Assembly: GCA_002793195.1 (NCBI GenBank)
Contig: PFPT01000056.1
Coordinates: 1-33,064 of the forward strand
DNA length: 33,064 nt
Reading direction: 5' to 3'
From: Gammaproteobacteria bacterium CG_4_10_14_0_2_um_filter_38_22
Lineage (GTDB): Bacteria; Pseudomonadota; Gammaproteobacteria; Coxiellales; Coxiellaceae
Shown here: piece after piece, positions 25,775-33,064 of the stretch
How positions within the stretch are numbered: the first letter of the stretch is position 1
Layout of the letters: each line of letters opens with the position of its first letter
The notes under the pieces: generated by a model
The model's database searches: none
The model's input: only the letters and a program-made list of their open reading frames with translations
Told to the model about the DNA's origin: nothing
Program-made: the position numbers and the translations under genes

Positions 25775-28306
25775 TCATAACTTCCGTTCCACTTGAATCC
25801 TTTCATAACATTCAATTTGATCACCGGTTTTGACATCATTATAATTTTTCACACCGATACCACATTCCATTCCATTACGCACTTCACTGGCATCATCTTT
25901 GAATCGACGCAGTGATTCCAATTCACCTTCATAAATCACAACATGATTACGCAAAACTCGAATCGGCAAGCTACGGCGTACAATGCCTTCAATCACCATA
26001 CAACCAGCAATCGATCCAAATTTTGATGAGCGAAATACTTCACGTACTTGCGCCAATCCCACAATTTTTTCATCGAACTTTGGTTTTAACAAACCCGTCA
26101 TCGCCGATCTAATTTCATCCATTAAATCGTAAATAATGCTGTAATAACGCAAATCAACAGATTCTTTTTCTACTAAAGCACGTGCGCCGACATCGGCTCG
26201 AACATTAAACCCCAATACAACCGCGTTTGAAGCCATGGCTAAGTTAATATCGGATTCGGTGATACCGCCTACCGCTGCAGAAACAACGCTGACTTTTACT
26301 TCAGCAGTAGATAATTTATTTAATGAATCCGTAATAGCTTCCAACGAACCTTGCACATCTGCTTTTAACACCACATGAAGCACGGCTTGCTCTGAACCCA
26401 GATTAGAAAATAAATTTTCTAATCGCATCGCATGTTGTTTGCTTAAACGCACATCTCGGTATTTTCCATGACGGAAATTAGCAATTTCACGTGCTTTACG
26501 CTCAGTAGGCACCACAATAGCTTCATCACCAGCAGATGGTGTTGCCGACAATCCCAACACTTCAACTGGAATAGAAGGGCCTGCTGATTCCGTTGGCGCA
26601 CCATTGTCACCAATCATTGCCCGAATACGTCCAAATTCACAGCCTGCTAATAAAATATCACCTTTTTTTAGAACACCGCTAGTTACCAAAATACTGGCAA
26701 CAGGCCCACGACCTTTATCTAAACGTGATTCCAAAACAACACCATGTGCCATACCTGTGTTGGGTGCTTTCAATTCTAATACTTCTGCTTGTAACAAAAT
26801 CCCTTCAAGCAATTTATCAACACCATCACCTGTTTTTGCAGAAATATAATGGAACATGGTATCACCACCCCATTCTTCTGAAATAATATTGTGTTGTGAC
26901 AATTCTGTTTTCACACGATCTAAATCTTTATCATGTTTATCCATTTTATTAATAGCAACAACAACAGGCACATTTGCTGCACGCGCATGTTGAATTGCTT
27001 CAATTGTTTGTGGTTTCACACCATCATCAGCAGCAACAACCAACACAACAATATCCGTGCACTGCGCACCACGCGCTCGCATTGCTGTAAATGCTTCATG
27101 ACCAGGTGTATCTAAAAATGTAATCGTGCCGCGGTCAGTATCAACATGATATGCGCCGATATGTTGTGTGATACCACCAGCTTCGCCCGCTGTTATTTTT
27201 GTACGACGAATATAATCTAACAACGATGTCTTACCATGATCCACGTGACCCATGATAGTCACAACAGGTGGGCGTGGAACCATTTCACGATCTGTTGTTT
27301 CGGTATAATCTAAAATGCCTTCTTCAATCGCATTTTCTTTCATTAAAGTTGCACGATGACCCATTTCCTCAACAACCAATACCGCTGTATCTTGGTCAAT
27401 GATTTGATTAATTGTCACCAAGGCGCCCATTTTCATCATGGCTTTAATAACTTCAGCTGCTTTAACTGACATTTTTTGCGCTAACTCACCAACGGTAATC
27501 GTTTGCGGAATACTCACATCATGCGTAACAGGCGTCACTGGCTTTTCAAAACCATGCTCAATACTTTTTTTCTCTGCTTTTACCTTAAATTTTCTACGAC
27601 GACGAAATGATTGAAACCCATCATCTTCTTCATCATCTGGAGAAGTGGCTATCATCAACGGATTGTAACGGCGCGGACGCTCTTCACGTTGCTTTATCGA
27701 TTTTTTCCTGCTTGCCTCTTTTTCACTGTCTTCTTCAGAAAACGCGCCCTCTTCTCTACCGCGTTTTACTTTTTTACCTAACGCCTCTTTTTCTGTTTTT
27801 TCTTTTTGAGGAGCAGTAGCAGCAGACGTTGTTGAAGAATCTGATGTTGCTGTTTTCTTTTCAACACTTGTCTCAGTGTGTTTTTTTTCTACATTAATTT
27901 CTGTTTCTTTTTGAGTTGCTTCTGCTGCTTTAGCTTTAACCTTCTTCTCTACTGTTGGCACAGATACTTCTGTAATGATACTGGGCGCTTTATTCACAGA
28001 ACGTTTTGTACGTACAGCGACCGCAACATTTTTCTTGCCTTGCATAACAACACTACTCAAATTGGTTTTTCTGTTTTGAGCAGACTGTAATTTGATGGTT
28101 GGACGTGCTGAAGTCGCTGTTGCAACCGGGTTTTTTTCAGCGGTATTACGATTTTTCAAATACAACAATAATTTTCGTTTTTCGGCATCAGAAATAGCTT
28201 GATCATCGCTTGTCACGATAACACCCGCTTCTTTTAGCTGTTCTTTCAAATGCTCTGGAGTAGAGCGCACTAACTCCGCTAATTTTTTAATCGTGACGTT
28301 TGCCAT
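25775..28306 (-). CDS. infB: Translation initiation factor IF-2
   Basis: A GTPase that places fMet-tRNA on the 30S subunit; the fMet-tRNA gene leads the same cluster. 843 residues. The N-terminal domain (1-55) is the IF2N fold. A long charged Lys/Glu linker spans about 60-245, and a second IF2N-type segment is at about 268-325. The G domain has GHVDHGKT (353-360), DTPGH (399-403) and NKMD (453-456). The C-terminal domains run to [12 protein letters not shown]. Order nusA-infB-rbfA-truB is the universal one. It is 58 nt or so downstream of nusA. Confidence 0.97.
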   Translation of the reverse strand: MANVTIKKLAELVRSTPEHLKEQLKEAGVIVTSDDQAISDAEKRKLLLYLKNRNTAEKNPVATATSARPTIKLQSAQNRKTNLSSVVMQGKKNVAVAVRTKRSVNKAPSIITEVSVPTVEKKVKAKAAEATQKETEINVEKKHTETSVEKKTATSDSSTTSAATAPQKEKTEKEALGKKVKRGREEGAFSEEDSEKEASRKKSIKQREERPRRYNPLMIATSPDDEEDDGFQSFRRRRKFKVKAEKKSIEHGFEKPVTPVTHDVSIPQTITVGELAQKMSVKAAEVIKAMMKMGALVTINQIIDQDTAVLVVEEMGHRATLMKENAIEEGILDYTETTDREMVPRPPVVTIMGHVDHGKTSLLDYIRRTKITAGEAGGITQHIGAYHVDTDRGTITFLDTPGHEAFTAMRARGAQCTDIVVLVVAADDGVKPQTIEAIQHARAANVPVVVAINKMDKHDKDLDRVKTELSQHNIISEEWGGDTMFHYISAKTGDGVDKLLEGILLQAEVLELKAPNTGMAHGVVLESRLDKGRGPVASILVTSGVLKKGDILLAGCEFGRIRAMIGDNGAPTESAGPSIPVEVLGLSATPSAGDEAIVVPTERKAREIANFRHGKYRDVRLSKQHAMRLENLFSNLGSEQAVLHVVLKADVQGSLEAITDSLNKLSTAEVKVSVVSAAVGGITESDINLAMASNAVVLGFNVRADVGARALVEKESVDLRYYSIIYDLMDEIRSAMTGLLKPKFDEKIVGLAQVREVFRSSKFGSIAGCMVIEGIVRRSLPIRVLRNHVVIYEGELESLRRFKDDASEVRNGMECGIGVKNYNDVKTGDQIECYERIQVERKL

Positions 28307-28374
28307 ATTTCATTTCCGTTATCTGCTGTCTGACGTCTACCATTCCAACGTCAGATCACCTCTACACATACTGA

Positions 28375-29865
28375 CTATTCAAACCAATGTGCTCGCGCAC
28401 TCATAATTAACTTGCCGGCTGTTGCCGCATCCATATTTAACAAGTCATGCAATTCATCAACTGATAATTCTGCTAAATCATCTCTTGTAACCACACCATG
28501 ACCCGCTAATTCCGTTGCCAATTCTGGTGTAACGCCTTCGACAGACAATAAATCTTCTGCTGGTGATTGCTGAGATGAAGCACTGCCCCCCAACAACTCT
28601 TGCGTTAATAATACATCACTAGCGCGACGCTGTAATTCTTCGGCAATCGCGGCATCAAAACCATCAATCGATTTTAATTCATCGATTGAAACATACGCGA
28701 TTTCTTCCAAAGAAGTAAATCCTTCTGCCACTAAAATATCTGCGACAGATTCATCAACTTCTAATTTCTCAATAAAGACACTTTTTGTTTTGCTGGATTC
28801 AGTCGCTTCTTTTGCAACCGCATCTTTTTCTGTCATGATGTTCAACGTCCAACCTGTCAATTCGCTGGCTAAACGCACATTTTGACCTGAACGACCAATG
28901 GCTTGTGACAATTGTTCTTCGGTGACGACAATATCCATCGTACGCGTATCTTCATCAACTACAATAGAAGAAACTTCTGCTGGCGCCATTGCATTAATAA
29001 CAAGCTGTGCTGGATTGTCATCCCACAAAACAATATCAATGCGTTCACCACTTAACTCATTCGACACCGCTTGCACACGTGCACCACGCATACCCACACA
29101 AGCGCCAATTGGATCAATACGTCCGTCATTCGTTTTCACAGCGATTTTTGCGCGCGAACCAGGATCACGTGCTGCACCCATAATCGTAATCACTTCTTCA
29201 CCAATTTCTGGCACTTCAATTTTAAATAACTCCACTAAAAATTCAGGGGTAATTCGACTTAATGCCAATTGTGGTCCACGTTTCTCACGACGCACTTCTT
29301 TTAAATAAACACGCACACGATCACTCACACGAAATGCTTCGCGCGGAATCATATCTTCGCGCAACAATAAACCTTCTGCATTATCGCCCATATCTAAAAT
29401 CAAATGGTCTCGCGTAACACGTTTAACCGTACCCACCATCAACGCACCAATTTTGGATTCATGCTGAGAAATAATCTTATCACGTTCTGCTTCACGTACT
29501 TTTTGTACCAGTACTTGCTTTGCTTGTTGCGCACCAATACGACCAAACTCTGGATTTTCAACAGGCTCTTCAACAAAATCACCCGCCGACAAACCATCAT
29601 CAATCGCTTGTGCTTTTGATAATTCAATCACTTGTTCTGGAAATTCTTGCAACGCCACTTCTTCATCAGCAACCACAATCCAACGACGAAATGTATCGTA
29701 ATCACCTGTTTTACGATCAATTGCAACACGCATTAATACTTCACCCGGATAACGTTTTGCTGCTGTTGATGCCAAGGCAGATTCAATCGCTTCAAAAATT
29801 ACTTCTTCTTCAACACCACGTTCATTTGCAATGGATTGTGCAATTAATAATATGTCTTTGTTCAT
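28375..29865 (-). CDS. nusA: Transcription termination/antitermination factor NusA
   Basis: NusA binds RNA polymerase and modulates pausing, termination and antitermination. I start at ATG 29865 (496 residues; E. coli 495), 6 nt after AAGGTG; the GTG at 29874 is inside that site. Domains in order: N-terminal RNA-polymerase-binding domain (1-125), S1 domain (about 133-200, LMVGTVKRV...ILDMGDNAEGLL), two KH domains (about 205-345, with GACVGMRGARV and IGRSGQNVRLASELTGW), and two C-terminal acidic repeats as in E. coli. The start region overlaps the end of the rimP frame's last codons by none in this reading (rimP stops at 29871). Confidence 0.97.
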   Translation of the reverse strand: MNKDILLIAQSIANERGVEEEVIFEAIESALASTAAKRYPGEVLMRVAIDRKTGDYDTFRRWIVVADEEVALQEFPEQVIELSKAQAIDDGLSAGDFVEEPVENPEFGRIGAQQAKQVLVQKVREAERDKIISQHESKIGALMVGTVKRVTRDHLILDMGDNAEGLLLREDMIPREAFRVSDRVRVYLKEVRREKRGPQLALSRITPEFLVELFKIEVPEIGEEVITIMGAARDPGSRAKIAVKTNDGRIDPIGACVGMRGARVQAVSNELSGERIDIVLWDDNPAQLVINAMAPAEVSSIVVDEDTRTMDIVVTEEQLSQAIGRSGQNVRLASELTGWTLNIMTEKDAVAKEATESSKTKSVFIEKLEVDESVADILVAEGFTSLEEIAYVSIDELKSIDGFDAAIAEELQRRASDVLLTQELLGGSASSQQSPAEDLLSVEGVTPELATELAGHGVVTRDDLAELSVDELHDLLNMDAATAGKLIMSARAHWFE

Positions 29866-29870
29866 TGAAA

Positions 29871-30323
29871 TCACCTTACGATTAAATTTGCTTTCTGAAT
29901 TTCACCTAACGTAACACCTATTGTGTTTTGCTCAACACCAAAAAAAACTTTATCATCTGCCACTTTTATAATACGTCCGACAAATTGTTTTTTCCCCAAG
30001 TGCGCAACACGCAATTTCACTTTTACATCACTATCCAAATATCGTTCAAAATGCGATAAAGTTAATAAAATACGATCCATTCCGGGCGAGGAAACTTCCA
30101 AATTGTAATGACTTTTAATCACGTCTTCTACATCAAGAATGGCACTCACTTCATGGCTCACCGTCGTGCAATCATCCAGTGTCACGCCAGCTCCATCTGC
30201 GCTATCAATATAAATGCGCAATAAAGAATATTGTCCTTGCTGATGCAACTGACAGGCCCACAATTCAAAACCCAAACGTTGAATCACCGGTTCAATCAAT
30301 GCTTGTATGCGATTCTCTTGCAT
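29871..30323 (-). CDS. rimP: Ribosome maturation factor RimP
   Basis: Needed for 30S maturation. I choose ATG 30323 (150 residues, as in E. coli) over the TTG at 30350; a GGGG-rich ribosome site precedes it, and the longer frame would run through a terminator hairpin. Core motifs: IEPVIQRLGFELWACQL, LLRIYIDS, LDDCTTVSHEVSAILD and YNLEVSSPGMDRIL. The gene begins 13 nt after the hairpin behind the tRNA gene, and no separate promoter fits in the gap, so expression probably comes from readthrough. It is followed 5 nt later by nusA. Confidence 0.95.
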   Translation of the reverse strand: MQENRIQALIEPVIQRLGFELWACQLHQQGQYSLLRIYIDSADGAGVTLDDCTTVSHEVSAILDVEDVIKSHYNLEVSSPGMDRILLTLSHFERYLDSDVKVKLRVAHLGKKQFVGRIIKVADDKVFFGVEQNTIGVTLGEIQKANLIVR

Positions 30324-30336
30324 AATCACCCCATTA

Positions 30337-30361
30337 AAAAAGGGGCACAAGGCCCCTTTTT
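30337..30361 (-). terminator. Intrinsic terminator/attenuator between tRNA-fMet and rimP
   Basis: On the minus strand the arms AAAAAGGGGC and GCCCCTTTTT form a perfect 10-bp stem with a 5-nt loop, followed by one more T. It lies 13 nt behind the tRNA CCA and ends just before the rimP ribosome site. This would release the tRNA transcript and let only part of the polymerases reach rimP-nusA-infB. Confidence 0.8.
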
Positions 30362-30373
30362 CTCACACAAAAA

Positions 30374-30450
<77 letters not shown>

Positions 30451-30466
30451 ATAAAACTAAGCCGAC

Positions 30467-30495
30467 ATACTAATCGCAAAAAACAGGAAATACAA
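30467..30495 (-). promoter_or_regulatory. Predicted promoter of tRNA-fMet and the rimP operon
   Basis: On the minus strand TTGTAT (30495-30490), a 17-bp spacer and TAGTAT (30472-30467), followed by a GC-rich GTCGGC discriminator as in stringently controlled stable-RNA promoters. The mature tRNA starts 17 nt further on. Confidence 0.45.
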
Positions 30496-30563
30496 GTCTT
30501 TTTTATATTTAAAAACCCTGTTTTTCATATAAATCAAGCAGATAAAAAATGGCGCTTTTGTAC

Positions 30564-30569
30564 TATAAT
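30564..30569 (+). promoter_or_regulatory. Predicted -10 box of the membrane-protein gene
   Basis: A perfect TATAAT 44 nt before the start codon. The -35 region is poor (GATAAA at 30541-30546 with a 17-bp spacer). Confidence 0.4.
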
Positions 30570-30613
30570 TACGTCATTCCAAACACATACATTTGGACTA
30601 TAAGGAGACTGTT

Positions 30614-31468
30614 ATGAACGGTAGCACTGAGCACTCGCATTGTCATGCACTGAAAGAAGCTTGGCATCGTGTAAAGGGTATAAAATCTGCTTTTTGGGGT
30701 GGCGCGTTTTTAGCGCTGTTAGTAACGGTGGGCGGAATCGCCATATCATGGTGTTTATTTATGGTAGCCGCTGCTCTGGTCATGCCTGAATTTTTAACGT
30801 TATGGAAACAGAATCATGAATTTTTTCTCAATCCGCACTTTGTTGTTCCAATGGGATTGGTCATCACGCTAATGGGGTATCATCTGCTTCAAGCTCTGCT
30901 TGAAATGTTTGTATTTTTACCCATGCGCATCGGATTTCAACTCATTCCATTGCGTCGCGCAGCAGACAAAAACGTAAGTGCATTATACGTTTTTAAATTT
31001 TTTCAATGGCGCTATATTTGGCGATTTGCATTTTTGATATTCTTTATTTCAATTATGGTCGGCGTTCCAATGGGATTGGGTGCATTTTTAATTTGCATAG
31101 GACACTTTATTTATCATCTCTCCATGCCACTATTAATTCTCAGTGACGTGGTCGGCGCATTATTGGTATTGTTAGCCATATATTTATCGGTTTGTTATCT
31201 TTTTTCAAGCCAACTTATTATTGATCGCAAAATGAATCCTTGGTGCGCAATGCAAACTTCACGCGCCGCAATCAGTAAAAGATGGTTTTGTGTTTTTGGC
31301 ACCTTGGTTTGGTTGTTTGCCTTACTGTTTGTGAGTACTGCATTACTTTTAGTCGGATTGATTTGGACCATGCCTTACACATTTAACGTCATTGCGATTT
31401 TATATCGCGATATGCTGGGAATTGAAGGAAAAGATCCAGTAACACTATGCGAAAAACAAAACATATAA
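30614..31468 (+). CDS. Multi-pass inner-membrane protein, function unknown
   Basis: 284 residues from ATG 30614, which has AAGGAG 6 nt upstream (the TTG at 30593 has none). The N-terminus is hydrophilic and His-rich (MNGSTEHSHCHAL). About five hydrophobic segments are visible: 27-57, 75-103, 136-163, 170-197 and 225-252. A conserved-looking cytoplasmic loop between the last two (LIIDRKMNPWCAMQTSRAAISKR) resembles the loop in proteobacterial BPSS1780/DUF975-type membrane proteins, but I cannot assign the family with confidence. It stands alone, transcribed away from the tRNA-fMet operon. Confidence 0.8.
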   Translation: MNGSTEHSHCHALKEAWHRVKGIKSAFWGGAFLALLVTVGGIAISWCLFMVAAALVMPEFLTLWKQNHEFFLNPHFVVPMGLVITLMGYHLLQALLEMFVFLPMRIGFQLIPLRRAADKNVSALYVFKFFQWRYIWRFAFLIFFISIMVGVPMGLGAFLICIGHFIYHLSMPLLILSDVVGALLVLLAIYLSVCYLFSSQLIIDRKMNPWCAMQTSRAAISKRWFCVFGTLVWLFALLFVSTALLLVGLIWTMPYTFNVIAILYRDMLGIEGKDPVTLCEKQNI

Positions 31469-31484
31469 ATGAGTTATCTTTGAA

Positions 31485-31512
31485 TAACAGCCTATTTTTG
31501 AATAGGCTGTTA
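31485..31512 (+). terminator. Hairpin after the membrane-protein gene
   Basis: A perfect 12-bp stem (TAACAGCCTATT with AATAGGCTGTTA) and a 4-nt loop lie 16 nt after the stop. No T run follows on either strand, so it is not a canonical intrinsic terminator, but its stability and position suggest a transcript end or a 3' stabiliser. Confidence 0.5.
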
Positions 31513-31585
31513 CAAAAATAATATTTAATGTTACAACTTATACCAATCCAGACACTGGGACGTGTGACAGCAACGAGGTGTTGAA

Positions 31586-33064
31586 ATGCGTAGTAATGAA
31601 GAACAAAAAAATTTGCTCGAACTGACAGACGAACTATATGCTGCGCTTCTCAATAATAAGCCAATTGATGACATCAATAAAATAATTCAACGCATTGAAA
31701 ATCTTATTAAACAGCTCAATCTTTCCAACCTAACAAACGAAGAAAAAGAAAAAGTGCAAAAGACGCTTCACCCGTTGATTGGCGCCCTTAACTTGGCCGT
31801 TAAATATTCACCTGATCAAATTCCTGAGATTACAGCACTGATCGAAACTGCTTTTGCTACACTCACTCCAACCGACTTAGCAGCTGCGTTAACAGCACAA
31901 GCAATGACAGGTGAACTTGCTGGCACAGATGCACTTTATCGATTGATGAACGCACTCAATTGGGCTGCTGAAAAAACACCTGATCAAATTCCTAAGATTG
32001 CAGCACTGATCAAAACTGCTTTTGCTACACTCACTCCAGCCGACTTAGCAGCTGCGTTAACGGCAAAAATAACTGAAGGTGAACTTGCTGGTACAAGTGC
32101 ACTTTATTGGTTGATGAACGCACTCAGCTTGGCTGCTGAAAAATCACCTGATCAAATTCCTGAGATTGCAGCACGAATCAAAACTGCTTTTGCTAAACTC
32201 ACTCCAGCCGACTTAGCAGCTGCGTTAACAGCACAAAAAACGACAACCGAACTTGCCGGCATAAATGCACTTTGTTGGTTGATGAACGCACTTAGTTGGG
32301 CTGTTCAAAAATCACCTGATCAAATTCCTGAGATTACAGCACTGATCAAAACTGCTTTTGCTACACTCACTCCAACCGACTTAGCAGCTGCGTTAACAGC
32401 ACAAGCAATGACAGGTGAACTTGCTGGCACAAATGCACTTTATCGATTGATGAACGCACTCAATTGGGCTGTTCAAAAATCACCTGATCAAATTCCTGAG
32501 ATTATAGCACTGATCAAAATTGCTTTTGCTAAACTCACTCCAGCCAACTTAGCAGCTGCGTTAACAGCACAAAGAACAACAACCAAACTTGCTGGCATAA
32601 ATGCGCTTTATTGGTTGATGAACGCACTCAGCTTGGCTGTTCAAAAATCACCTGATCAAATTCCTGAGATTACAGCACTCATCGAAACTGCTTTTGCTAC
32701 ACTCACTCCAGCCGACTTAGCAGCTGCGTTAACGGCACAAAGAACAACAACCAAACTTGCTGGCATAAATGCACTTTATTACTTGATTGACGTCCTTAAC
32801 TTGGCTGCTCAAAAATCACCTGATCAAACTCCTGAGATTACAGCACTCATCGAAACTGCTTTTGCTAAACTCACTCCAGCCGACTTAGCAGCTGCGTTAA
32901 CGGCACAAATAACTGAAGGTGAATTTGCTGGCGCAAATGCACTTTATCGATTGATAAACACACTCAATTGGGCTGCTGAAAAATCACCTGATCAAATTCC
33001 TAAGATTACAGCACTGATCAAAATTGCTTTTGCTACATTCACTCCAATCGACTTAGCAGCTGCG
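31586..33064 (+). CDS. Giant tandem-repeat protein (partial, runs off the window)
   Basis: An open frame of 493 codons without a stop in the window. ATG 31586 is preceded by GAGGTG with 5-nt spacing. Residues 1-75 are a helical N-terminal region (MRSNEEQKNLLELTDELYAA...). From residue 76 it consists of 56-residue repeats, seven complete and one partial, each opening with PDQIPEI and containing LTP.DLAAALTA, ELAG..ALY and LMNALN. The units look all-alpha, two or three helices each, like a solenoid (ARM/HEAT/TPR-like), although no known repeat family is recognised. There is no signal peptide. Such repeat proteins often mediate protein-protein contacts in secreted effectors; function here is unknown. 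Confidence 0.85.
   Translation, partial: MRSNEEQKNLLELTDELYAALLNNKPIDDINKIIQRIENLIKQLNLSNLTNEEKEKVQKTLHPLIGALNLAVKYSPDQIPEITALIETAFATLTPTDLAAALTAQAMTGELAGTDALYRLMNALNWAAEKTPDQIPKIAALIKTAFATLTPADLAAALTAKITEGELAGTSALYWLMNALSLAAEKSPDQIPEIAARIKTAFAKLTPADLAAALTAQKTTTELAGINALCWLMNALSWAVQKSPDQIPEITALIKTAFATLTPTDLAAALTAQAMTGELAGTNALYRLMNALNWAVQKSPDQIPEIIALIKIAFAKLTPANLAAALTAQRTTTKLAGINALYWLMNALSLAVQKSPDQIPEITALIETAFATLTPADLAAALTAQRTTTKLAGINALYYLIDVLNLAAQKSPDQTPEITALIETAFAKLTPADLAAALTAQITEGEFAGANALYRLINTLNWAAEKSPDQIPKITALIKIAFATFTPIDLAAA
31811..33064 (+). repeat. 168-bp tandem repeat array (7 full units plus 78 bp)
   Basis: Units start at 31811, 31979, 32147, 32315, 32483, 32651, 32819 and 32987, exactly 168 bp apart every time. 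Long stretches are near-identical between units (for example GACTTAGCAGCTGCGTTAAC). Differences cluster in codons 30-35, 39-40, 44 and 50-54 of the unit. The array continues past the window end. Confidence 0.95.

Noticed and set aside
31811-33064. CRISPR array or satellite DNA
   Set aside because: The 168-bp units have no spacers, stay in one open frame and vary mostly at the protein-patch level, so this is a coding repeat.

Overview
This window is AT-rich chromosomal DNA from a gammaproteobacterium. The order of its housekeeping genes, and the presence of coiled-coil, J-domain and tandem-repeat proteins of bacterial-effector style, suggest the order Legionellales (Coxiella, Aquicella or Berkiella-like). 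That placement is inference from gene content; no database was searched. The core is an almost complete set of TCA-cycle genes, with informational operons to the right and small accessory islands between them.

Layout. 1-1860: the last codons of an upstream gene, a coiled-coil protein with internal repeats (248-1645), a bidirectional terminator and a decayed PIN-domain toxin. 1869-12163, minus strand: sucD and sucC with their own promoter, then a plus-strand DUF202 membrane gene with degraded sequence behind it, then sucB, sucA, sdhB, sdhA, sdhD, sdhC. A divergent promoter region (12164-12448) separates sdhC from gltA and pgpA on the plus strand. 14301-14978: a helix-turn-helix regulator with an S24-like C-terminus. 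14991-18678, minus strand: nusB, nrdR, glyA and radA. 18737-21924: an accessory island with two copies of a 110-bp leader sequence, an IS3-type remnant, a solitary PilX-like minor pilin and a J-domain protein. 21933-23872, minus strand: a host-attachment-family protein, hemB and a glycine-zipper lipoprotein. 23998-24495: an Mpo1-like (DUF962) membrane protein. 24498-30450, minus strand: the classic initiator-tRNA / rimP-nusA-infB-rbfA-truB operon. 30614-31468: a multi-pass membrane protein. From 31586 to the window end runs a large open frame built of 56-residue tandem repeats, truncated by the window edge.

How the genes work together. gltA makes citrate; the sucAB E1 and E2 components turn 2-oxoglutarate into succinyl-CoA; sucCD convert that to succinate with nucleotide triphosphate formation; sdhCDAB feed succinate electrons to quinone. 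hemB supplies heme precursor, including for the heme b held between SdhC and SdhD. The rimP operon and nusB act in transcription elongation, ribosome maturation and translation initiation.

Most unusual points: (i) a tandem array of a 56-aa repeat (seven full units plus a partial one) with perfect 168-bp periodicity and mosaic variable patches; (ii) an orphan copy of the leader and promoter found in front of the J-domain gene, sitting next to an IS3 remnant; (iii) a SucB in which the E3-binding domain seems to have lost its core by an in-frame deletion; (iv) a J-domain protein with an internal 69-aa duplication.
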